A DNA stretch of 64,000 nucleotides, from contig OY751495.1 of the NCBI GenBank assembly GCA_963565915.1, forward strand, positions 3,596,001-3,660,000, written 5' to 3'. The notes beneath the pieces are model-generated. The model did no database searches and was not told where the DNA came from. It worked only from the letters and a program-made list of their open reading frames with translations. The first letter of the stretch is position 1; every line of letters starts with the position of its first letter. Shown here piece by piece: positions 55,501 to 64,000 of this stretch. Origin of the DNA: Entoloma clypeatum. Its lineage: Eukaryota; Basidiomycota; Agaricomycetes; Agaricales; Entolomataceae. A program made the translations under genes and the position numbers.

Positions 55501-57295
55501 ACCCCGTGGCCGGTCGTATCCCCAAGATCCTCAACACCTTCACTGGCATCAAGACGATATTCACCGATCCGACAAAGTTCAAGGTCATTTACGAGAAATA
55601 CGGCTACGGCTCTATCCTGATGTTCGACGAAATCGTCAAGTGGGTCCTTGATCTGTCCAGCATGAATTCGCGATTGATGGTTATATTCTGATAGGCATGA
55701 TACCGATAAAGCGATGGTCGTACATGCCTTGTTCCCTGACAAGAATTCTTTGGATGAGCACGCTGCATGGATCGCGGCCGGGGTCAAGAAAAACATCCAG
55801 GAGAGATCTTGGATGTGAGTGCTTTTCGAGGTTTCTCTCTCAACCCATCTTGACCGGCGATGGATGAGCAGATATCCGAATGTCAAGGGAAAATATGTCG
55901 ACATTGTGAAGGACGTCATCAACATTGTTTCTTGTCACGTCACTGCGGAAAAATTTGTGGGTCAGCCTGCCCAAATCTCTCATCGAGATATTGATGGTGT
56001 TTGTAGACGGGCATCACCTTGAAGACCGAGGAGAATCCCAGGGGCCTCTATACCGAAAACGAGCTGTTTGATATGTTGACGACTCTTGTGCGTCTTTTTC
56101 CGCCTATTTTCCAACCGACTCTTCATTGACGTTCATTTCGAAGTTCAAGTTGAGTGGCGCCATGCGCTTATGACCTTGGTCCCACTGATTGCGCTGATTA
56201 CTTCTCCAGTGTTACCTTCCTTACATTCGACGAACCAGAGACTAGCTTTGCACTGCACGAGGCGGCGACACAGGCAGGCACCATTATCGGGGCGCTTACG
56301 GCCAAGTCACTCCTAGAAATTTCGACTACTTCAGCTTCGGTGAGAATGTTCCATTTGAATTTGAAAGGAAAATATCCGATTCGAATATTGAATAGAGCCT
56401 TGTGGGACGATTGGCCGCCCAATCTTCACTTTTCCGGCACCCATCGAAACAGCCCTGGTATCCGTTCCTCAGCAAGTTGTCGGAGACCGGACGCCCGATC
56501 GACGAACTCCTTGGAAACATCCTTGGTGTGGCTGTAGGTGCATGCATCAACTATGCCCAAGCAGCCGTCAATGTCATCGCGTTCTATCTGGATGATGCAC
56601 GTGAGAAGGAAAAAGAAGAAATCGTGAAGTTGGTGAATTCCAATGATGCCACAAGCACGGCGCTGTTGCGTGGATATGTCTGTGAAGCGATGCGTATGTT
56701 TCAAGATCATTATTTTGCTTTCGCCAACTTTATCCATTTTGTTCTTATTTAGGCTTGAAACCACAGTTCCCCGGTCTTTGGCGTGAGGCAGCTGTCGACG
56801 CCCAAGTCGAACAGGGCCACGGTCTCCCTCCTGTCGACGTCAAAGCTGGTGACCGTTTGTGGGCCAGTTTCAGGAACGCCCATCTCAACGTTAGTTGTCT
56901 TTTCGGGCCTGTTGCTTTCTATTCCTGAACTATTCCCATCCGTTCATAGCCCGACGATTTCCCTGAGCCCACCGTTGTCAATCCGAGACGTCCGTTGGAA
57001 TCGTATAATCTCAACGGCACTGGCTTCCACAATTGTCCGGGGACAAAATACGCTCAGATTACAATTTTGGAAATCGTCAAGGTCGTGTTCAAGTTGAAGA
57101 ACGTCCGCCGTGCTCCTGGAGATGCCGGGAAGCTTAAGGGATTCAGCCAGGTTATCCATGACACAGAGACCGATTTCTATATCCAGCGCAACGGAACCGT
57201 TGGTGCTTGGCCTGGTTCCTTGTTGATCACCGTACGTCCAAATCCTGTTCGGCTGTGTACAACTCGCTGATGCTTACTCTTAGTATGACGAGTGA
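52588..57295 (+). CDS. ppo: Psi-producing oxygenase-type fatty acid dioxygenase/cytochrome P450
   Basis: About two dozen short exons from ATG 52588 (first exon to 52761) to TGA 57293-57295 read without an internal stop, giving roughly 1,050 residues. The N-terminal half is a heme peroxidase-like dioxygenase: HADGGRNNLWNPDYGRAGTP, SLPDAGLVFD, distal histidine region (IVTHSLFRTDHK), SSYLDLSPLYGD, then VEFNVLYHWHATV carrying the catalytic Tyr and proximal His. The C-terminal half is P450-like (VGACINYAQAAVN in the I-helix position, LNGTGFHNCPGTKYAQ with the heme-thiolate Cys). Family members oxygenate linoleic acid to hydroperoxides and isomerise them to diols (oxylipins such as psi factors) or 10-hydroperoxide products. 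The retained Cys argues for an active P450 half, although the usual ANQAQ is here INYAQ. A few joins (near 54033, 54690) are inferred. Confidence 0.88.
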
Positions 57296-57596
57296 ACAAG
57301 TTATCGTTTTTATTGTTTTTCTCCCCTAACACTATGTAAGTTAGTTTGGCGTTGTTCTTTGTACGATTAGTCCTGTATGCTCTCGTGAACTTGAAGTATG
57401 TGATGCTTGTATGTAATAAATCTGGACGTTATGTTGTATTGAACCTCTTCCTTCATCTTACCAGAGTGAAGCGCCGCCATGATCGGCCAGGACCATGCTT
57501 GCATGATCAATCATGTCATGAGGTGAGACGAACCGAGGTACCTATCGCAACGGGATTCCAATATTGCACATGTTACACGTCGCACGATAATAGTCC
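57296..57596. other. 3' region of the oxygenase gene
   Basis: It is AT-rich sequence with no gene. AATAAA (57416-57421) could be the polyadenylation signal. Confidence 0.4.
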
Positions 57597-58863
57597 CACT
57601 CAATTCTGTTTTTTTTTTCTTGTTTTTTTTTTTGCTGCGAGCTGCAACGTTGAGACCATGAGGTACCAATGATGCCAAGTCTGATGATGGATTCGTCGGC
57701 GCCTGAAAGTGGAGGACCGTCGCCGGCGCCTCACCACATCTGTGTGCCGTACGTAGATGGTACGCGTCTGCCGGGAGCACATAACCCTCGTGTCGCGTCG
57801 TAGCCAGATGTTTGAATACTTTGTGGTGTTTGGACCACTAGACATTGCACTTTCCGAACCGCCGCGCCGTGTTCGGAACCTTGGCATCAGCTGCTGTTGG
57901 ACCGGACCAATGTACCCCTCAAAAACATTGTAAACAAATAACAATCTAATATAGAATTTATTTGCTGACCACATTGTGGGAACACAAGTAAAATCCATTT
58001 TTAATAATTATTTAATGTGCTCTGCATGTTTCCACTGAGCAAATGCAAAAGAAAATGCAAAATGTGATTGTGATGTGGCCCCGATATTTCCTTCTCTCAA
58101 ATGGAGATCCCATTCAAAAATCAAACCACTTGTTTATCCTTTATGAGAACTGAGTTTGATCCCAGCTTACATAGCAGGAACATGCTGAACAAATTATTTA
58201 TTTGATCCCTATGTTCTATCCTTGTGCACGGAATTCCCATTGACAAAGAACATTTTAAAAGAAATCACAGTGAAGTCATCATGAGATTGACAATCACACC
58301 ATTTGTATATTTTGAATCTTCTTCTTTGTTTGAGGAAACATTTTAAAGACTACAAAGGATATGATGGGTACATTTTAAACATAGCAGCAGTGTGGTTGTC
58401 AATCACATCATGGACTCAGTGTGATTTCTATTAAAATGTTCCTTGTCAATGGGAATTTCGTGCATGAGTGTAGAACATAGGGATCAAATAAACAATTTGT
58501 TCCACATGTTCCTGCTATGTAAGCTGGGATCAAACTCAGTTCTCATAAAGGATAAACAAGTGGTTTGATTTTTGAATGGGATCTCCATTTGAGAGAAGGA
58601 AATATTGGGGCCACATCACAATCACATTTTGCATTTTCTTTTGCATTTGCTCAGTGGAAACATGCAGAGCACATTAAATAATTATTAAAAATGGATTTTA
58701 CTTGTGTTCCCACAATGTGGTCAGCAAATAAATTCTATATTAGATTGTTATTTGTTTACAATGTTTTTGAGGGGTACATTGGTCCGGTCCTGCTGTGTCT
58801 CTTCATCAAGTGACTATGTGCTCGCAGAAAAAAAAAATAAGAAAAAAAAAACAGAATTGAGTG
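57597..58863. mobile_element. Foldback element with ~400-bp inverted arms
   Basis: Arms 57899-58299 and 58391-58790 are nearly perfect reverse complements (ends GGACCGGACC/GGTCCGGTCC) around a loop of about 90 bases. A second, outer inverted repeat CACTCAATTCTG plus T-runs and CTGCGAGC (57597-57638) mirrors GCTCGCAG, A-runs and CAGAATTGAGTG (58820-58863). No coding sequence and no clear target duplication are seen. Confidence 0.8.
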
Positions 58864-59120
58864 CAACTAATGCATTTACACCAAATTTACACTTTGTATA
58901 TTTGACAAAAATTCTCCACTTTTCTTTGTGGGGCTCCCGAAACTTGGATCTGCCTGAGGGCCTTGCACATGCTGTGGACGAAGTACTAGTTGACGGGAAG
59001 ATTCAAGATGGCCCGGGTACTGTTGGATTCACTCCTCGTCACTTGTTGTTTTACCCAACAAACGCCTTGCCACAGCTGTCAAATAGAGAATGTCAAAGAA
59101 TGGGATTAGAATGGAATAGT

Positions 59121-59204
59121 CACCAAGGGGATGGCGGGACACGAATGAAGGACCTGATGTTGAACTTTTTTTTTGGGTCTCAGATGACCCCCCCCCCCCA
59201 CCCC
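59121..59204. repeat. Short repeat, left copy, next to C-run
   Basis: CACCAAGGGGATGGCGGGAC followed by ACGAAT and a T-run/C-run recurs as ATCAAGGGGGTGGCGGGAC plus CCGAAT at 60732-60756. Read in reverse, both look like the T-arm and acceptor end of a tRNA, as in SINEs. Confidence 0.35.
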
Positions 59205-59409
59205 CACCTTCCTATTATGGCATGTAGTGCTCACATATGTAATATTGCATGACATCAAAACATATACAAGTGAGACATCTAGACATAGTGCCAATGGACG
59301 TTTGGCTTACAACTATCGCAACACCAACCCTTCGGTGCGAACTCATAGCCCAAACATCGCTTATGAAACTGGGCATTTTTTACAGTCAGGCCGGCCACGA
59401 ACGCGACTC

Positions 59410-60596
59410 TCAAAACACTGCACTCACCCATACTGTCTCGCACCCTGACACCCGACAATCCATCACGTTAAGTCCCATTTCAATCTCTGCATCCGTGATC
59501 TCCGTCTCACAAATACATCCGTTCAGGTTGATAGCTTTGGATTTCCTCATTCGACCTGAACGCCTGCCGGTCCTGATCACGGTTTCACCCGGCAGTTGCA
59601 AAACATCATCCGTTGCGAGAACCACACCCGTACTGGCAGCTGGGGCATGTTGAGGGGTGGGCGCCGGGGCAGCGAGGGCCGGAGGACTTGTGATTGTTGG
59701 GAAAGAAATGTTGGGGAAAGGTGTTATACTTGTAGGCGGCGGAGTGGCAGTGGATGGGCAAGTTGAGATCGGGTTTGGTACTTCGGTGGGTGCCGGGTCT
59801 GAGCTTGTTGATGCTGCGATAACAGGCTGCAGGCCTTCACATTCGCAAGACTTACAGTGCCATCTCCAATAGTGCTCGCTGCCGCGCTAGCCCCGACTAC
59901 CGAGCCCATCGCCGCACCGCCTGCTGCTGCAGATTGACAAAAGGCGAAGAGCGAACCTACCCTGACTGCCCCGATTGCTGATTGTATAGCAGCTGCAGCA
60001 GATCCTGTGGAATCACCATTCGGGTCGATCAACTCTACTGGCTATCATGGTTACTCACCAGCAACCACACCCCCAGCACCAAAGCCGACGAGACCCAGAG
60101 CACCTGTGACAATGACTGGAAGAGCGACAGCAGTCGCAATGCCACCACCCACAATCGCACATCCCTTCAATATCGTATTTGTCCTCGCTTCCTCGGCCTT
60201 CTTTTGGAACTCTTCGATTTGCTCTGAAGATGCATCAGTTAGATACCTTGTCTCTCGTATATGTATGATGGAAAATTTCTCACCTTGCATTCCCCTTAGC
60301 GCGCCTACTAGCCTTGAATATGACCAATTCCACTCTGCTCCCCCTGGTCCCTCCCCACCGTCATCCATTTCGAATGCACCAAGACTGATATCCTCGTCAC
60401 TCATGTGATATTGAGCTATGATTTGTTGGAGCACATCTTGAACCCTATCGATGGCACTCCGCACATCGACACTGAGGTACTCCATCGTGGTGGTTAGCAT
60501 CTGTGCCTCCCCTAAGGCGTGCGTTGAGAAGTGATTGTCGAGTTCGTTGACCCAGCTGTCGAGGTCATCGCCACCTGTGAAGGTAAAGAGAGGCAT
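59410..60596 (-). CDS. IFI6/ISG12-like membrane domain fused to a Cys-rich PHD-like tail (3 exons, 367 aa)
   Basis: Exons 60596-60059, 60004-59856 and 59826-59410 join in frame (538, 149 and 417 nt, total 368 codons). Residues 1-145 are polar and helical (WVNELDNHFSTHALGEAQML, IEEFQKKAEEARTN). Then follow the glycine/alanine-rich hydrophobic helices typical of the interferon alpha-inducible IFI6/ISG12 family (VIVTGALGLVGFGAGGVVAG, IQSAIGAVRVGSLFAFCQSA). A Pro/Thr-rich linker leads to a C-terminal RRSGRMRKSKAINLNGCICE with C-x-C...C-x4-C ending ETVW, like the first half of a PHD-type finger. The IFI6 assignment rests on pattern memory. Membrane location is likely. The frame may extend upstream, because TTCACAG just after the ATG could be an acceptor. 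Confidence 0.6.
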
Positions 60597-60731
60597 ATCA
60601 GGTTTTGCCAGGTAGTTGAACGTAGTAGTTCTGGAACTTTTGCCTCGTTTTTACCTAACCCCATGTTGAATTGGTGCCGTGACAATTGTGTGACGACGAT
60701 GCATGTTGACTTGGTGTTGACATCAGTGACT

Positions 60732-60820
60732 ATCAAGGGGGTGGCGGGACCCGAATCCCAAACCTGACGTGGGTGGGGGGGGGGGGGGGGGGGGGTCTAG
60801 GTGGTCAAAAAAAAAGTTGA
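60732..60820. repeat. Short repeat, right copy, next to G-run
   Basis: It is the counterpart of 59121-59204. The reverse complement (TCAACTTTTTTTTTGACCAC then a C-run) also resembles GAACTTTTTTTTTGGGTCTC before the C-run on the left, so the two sites are related both as direct and as partly inverted repeats. Confidence 0.35.
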
Positions 60821-61212
60821 CACCCAGTGGACGGCCAGACTGAGATGCCCTCATCTTCGTGGGCTGATGGAGAGCGCTTTGTACCTTCGCATGAGTTGCT
60901 AGATGTTCTCCTCCACCTTTAGCTCCAAATGCAAACTACAAACCACAATTGAAAAATACTTTCCATTGACCACTGTCTGGAAGCCATTCATCTTGATGTG
61001 ACAAGTTTGTGAGAACATGGTCACTTTGGATTTCGAGGCTGAGTTTTTCGTCTCCAGTGGCGTCCTTTCCTATGGCCGTGCGAGGGTTCAATCCCTGCTG
61101 GAGACGATACTTTCTTCCAGTCATAAGTTCCTTACCACTGGTGTTTGTTTGTCATCACCTTTGTTTGACAACCTCCCATCAATCTACCCAACACAAAAGA
61201 CCCAAGGGGGAT

Positions 61213-61352
61213 GGATCCATGGAGTGTGGAAGGCAGGAGGTAAGGATTTGTCTGAATTGCACCTGTGGATGTCATGCCCATAACAATTATTGCTTTCCAA
61301 ACATGTTTTTGGGACTGAATCATGTCTCCTGCCTTCCACACTCCATGGATCC
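61213..61352. repeat. 27-bp perfect inverted repeat
   Basis: GGATCCATGGAGTGTGGAAG continued by GCAGGAG (61213-61239) is exactly inverted at 61326-61352 with an 86-base spacer. It could form a long hairpin or be the edge of a foldback sequence. Confidence 0.7.
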
Positions 61353-61429
61353 CTCTTCATCAGCGATTGGGCATGTTCATCCTTTAGCATCATTTAGCAT
61401 CTTTCCCAAGATGCATCAGCAAACCCTGG

Positions 61430-62640
61430 GTGGACTACATAGCCCTGTGCAGGTCTGTGCAGATTCTTGCAGAGCTGAAGTTCCAAAGACAAGGTATATG
61501 GTACATGCAGCCATGTGAAAGCTCTGTGCAGCTCTCCAAAGCCCCAGTGGCATCTTTTGCAGACCTCCACAGGCCCTCTACATTTTCGCAGGCCTTTATG
61601 GTATGACTTACAACCATGCAGAGCTATCAAACCTACCATACAGTCTCGAGAATTTCATGTTATAAGTGTAACGAGAACAAATGTATGTTAAACATAAAGT
61701 GTAGATTATTCTCTACAATTTACAAAGGTGTATATTTCTATATGTAGTGTTTCAAGGTCCAGTTTACTTTTGTTGGTTTCAGACCGAGACTGGATGGAAC
61801 CGAACCGGTGAAAGACTGGACCGCCGGTCTTGGTCTTTAAGGTTTTGGATCATGGCCGGTCCTCGGTTCACTCGAAACTTTAGAGTTTGAAAGACTGGCC
61901 AAAGACTGGTTTGGATTGGTTTAAACCGGTATTATCCATGGAACAATCTGAGGAACTGAAATCAATGTCCCGAAATAGCAAGTACAAAATTTCTGCCACA
62001 AGAAAGACTCCAATTTGCGGATCCTCGGCCTTAGCAGGGGTGATAATAGAGTAGGGAGATGCTGCGTGGGGTCGGAGTCCGCCTTGTGGTCAGATCCCGA
62101 CCCCAGCAGCGGAATTGATTCTTTTTGTATCGTACAAGATGGGCTGTACACTATGTACAAAGAAAGAGGTGTGGGTGGGTGGGCAACGAGAATAGACTCG
62201 AGCCGTGAACCCACGCCTGTAGAGGGCAAGTGTGAGTGTAACTGAGATCCCTCAAAGAGGGAGAGCGACTTACCTGTAGAGGGTAGTGTGAGCAGAAGTG
62301 AGATCCTTGTGAAGTCTCACTTCCGTCCCCTCTTCAGGTAAGTCATACACATGGTCACGGCAATGGCACATGTCCCACAAAAAATCACGTGTGTTCTTGG
62401 CTTGAGCACATACATCAGCAAAGTGGTCCTGTGGCTGGTAGCAAATCATAGCAAACACACTCACATCCATAGCAGCCATAGCACTCTGTAGTAACCTCAC
62501 TAGCAGGCATAGCAATGTAGCACTAAAGCACTATAGCATTGTAACATCATAGTACCATAACACTGTAGTACAGAAACCTGGTAGCACCATAGTATGGTAG
62601 TCTCATAGCCTTGTGTAGTGCTCAATATTTCTATAGATTT
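61430..62640. repeat. Repeat-rich intergenic DNA
   Basis: It contains clusters of GTGCAG/TTGCAGAG (61445-61570), AAAGACTGG four times (61811-61910), an imperfect hairpin of CTTACCTGTAGAGGG with CCCTCTTCAGGTAAG (62270-62341), and CATAGCA/GTAGCA repeats (62440-62600). No gene is supported. Confidence 0.4.
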
Positions 62641-62739
62641 TGGACACTTTTTACATGCCACATAGAAAGAGGTGTTTTTTCTTCATTCAAGAAATAATCA
62701 TATGTAGCACAATATTTGAGACATGTTGTCGACTACAAA

Positions 62740-64000
62740 AAATGAAATATCATGAGTTGTTCCCCTGCACATCCCTTGCCCGTGCATGTCTCTTGTCACC
62801 TGTGCAACACCCCTGCCCCTTGTGTCCAGCCTGACGTGACCCCCTCCCCCCAGCATGTCTCTCAGCTCTCGTCTGAGTGTGCGTCCCTCTTGTCACCCAG
62901 CTCTCGTGTCCCCCAAGTCCTTGCACGCAAGGTTGTGCATCTTGCCCATCTTTGTGTGCGTGTCCCTCAGGTCTGGCCTGTACTTGGTGCATCAGTGGAC
63001 TCACGCAGGTGATGTGTCAGGGTACTTACCTAGCAAGTACATGCCATGTGTGTCTAACGGTGGGTTCCCACCTTGGCTCGCCTCCCACACACACTTCTTG
63101 CGCGCCTCCCGCCGTTCCTGTGTTCCCTCAGCCGTTCCTCGCAAGTGTCCCACTGTTCTCATGTGTTCTGTATGTTCCCGTTGTTCTCACATGTTGTCCT
63201 CGCATGCCCTGCGTCGTTCCCCCACCATCCTCGCATCTTGTATGCAGTTGTTCTCAGTTCCTGCATTCCCTTGGCTGTGCCTCGCGCGTATTCTGTACAT
63301 TTCCCGCCGTTCTCGCATGTCGTCCTCGGGTGCCCCCCCCCCGTTCTCGCGTGTCCCGTGCTGTTTCCTGCCGTCCTTGCATCTCGCATGTGGTACTTCG
63401 TGCGTGTCCCGCCATTCTCAGGTGTCTTGTCAGTGGCCTGTTTCTGATGTGAAGGCATGGGGCTTACCTATATAGGGGAGGGCATGGGCCTCGTTTGATC
63501 AGAGGGAGGAGGCATTGACCAAGGAGGAGGGAGTGGAGGGAGGTGGAGGGAGTTGATGGGGGGAGGCAAGGAGACGATGTGGGACTTTGAATGTTCATTG
63601 TTGTTCGACTTTTGGCCATTGCCGGGTCGGCAAGTTCTGGGGTGCCTGGGCCCAGAACTTGCCGAGTATTTCTCAATAGTCTTGCCACGTCCACATCAAA
63701 TACATTCTTCCCTCCCCCCATCATCTCCTCCACTCCCTCTGTTCAAACGAGGTCCACGGACTTCCCTATATAGGTAAGCACCACAGCTTCACGTCAGAAT
63801 CGGGCCACTGACAAGACACCTGAGAATGGCAGGACACGCACGAAGTACCACATACGAGATGCAAGGACGGCGGGAAACAGCATGGGACACGCGAGAACGG
63901 GGGGGGGCACCCGAGGACGACATGTGAGAACGGCGGGGAATGTACAGAATACGCGCGAGGCACAGCCAAGGGAATGCAGGAACTGAGAACAACTGCATAC
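62740..64000. repeat. Large inverted-repeat element, cut by the window end
   Basis: The stretch 63240-63480 is repeated in reverse complement at 63762-64000 at high identity (for example CATTCTCAGGTGTCTTGTCAGTGGCC). A central hairpin is CGGCAAGTTCTGGG...CCCAGAACTTGCCG (63629-63667). CTATATAGG lies at the inner end of both arms. The C/T-rich part (62750-63240) is of the same family as 40790-41230. No ORF with recognisable features is present. Confidence 0.6.

Noticed and set aside
57597..57640. Poly(T) as a LINE-type tail
   Set aside because: The same T/A runs occur in inverted orientation at 58820-58863, so they belong to the foldback element ends.
62855..63475. Cys-rich 206-codon frame as a cysteine-rich protein
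   Set aside because: Three overlapping frames are equally open in repetitive C/T-rich DNA, there is no signal peptide, and the frame is part of an inverted repeat.

Overview
The window is a scaffold segment from a filamentous basidiomycete, most likely a mushroom-forming agaricomycete. The evidence is short GT-AG introns of about 50-140 bases in nearly every host-like gene, chromodomain Ty3/gypsy and Ty1/copia retrotransposons, a Helitron, a Ppo-type oxylipin synthase and F-box-like paralogues of a mushroom style. A 200-base run of N (43383-43582) is an assembly gap.

Layout. Positions 1-8600 hold a small cluster of secreted, cysteine-rich, knottin-like mini-proteins on both strands. It seems to have grown by duplication of a divergent promoter-gene unit. 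A 671-bp TA-flanked MITE follows (8967-9637). From 10.3 to 36.4 kb the DNA is almost all mobile elements. An intron-rich hypothetical gene (12.0-12.7 and 25.7-27.7 kb) is split by a complete copia element (12680-25725, target duplication GTTTC). The copia gag is itself split by a complete, apparently intact chromodomain gypsy element on the opposite strand (14154-21410, target duplication GCTGA). Next come a decayed Helitron replicase/helicase gene (to 34262), a minus-strand poly(A) retrocopy of a gene 3' end, and a decayed gag-protease relic. A second chromodomain gypsy, rearranged and carrying nonsense codons, runs from 36431 to about 43.0 kb and is interrupted by an unclassified repeat. From 43.6 to 51.3 kb lie host genes: a 5'-truncated F-box-like paralogue (+), a single-pass membrane protein (-), a complete four-exon F-box-like gene with a 13-nt microexon (-) and a possible 48-residue mini-gene. 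A frameshifted cluster paralogue follows at 51.4-51.6 kb. A complete Ppo-type dioxygenase/P450 gene occupies 52588-57295. The right end has an almost perfect 0.9-kb foldback element, a gene joining an IFI6/ISG12-like membrane domain to a Cys-rich PHD-like tail, and repeat-rich DNA ending in a large inverted repeat cut by the window edge.

Most notable system: the nested gypsy element carries, antisense between pol and the LTR, an intron-containing gene for a 315-residue protein. Splicing exactly completes a CX2CX6CX11CX2CX6C (Zn2Cys6) cluster. The same element is saturated, almost only on that strand, with the tetranucleotide CGGA, the kind of site Zn2Cys6 proteins bind. The LTR also has a second TATA box pointing at this gene. 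This suggests an element-encoded DNA-binding regulator with its own dispersed sites. The element also shows a -1 frameshift heptamer at the gag stop and an 11-nt match supporting Tf1-style self-priming. Across the older elements, all 13 in-frame stop codons I found are TGA, which points to CpG-directed mutation (CGA to TGA).
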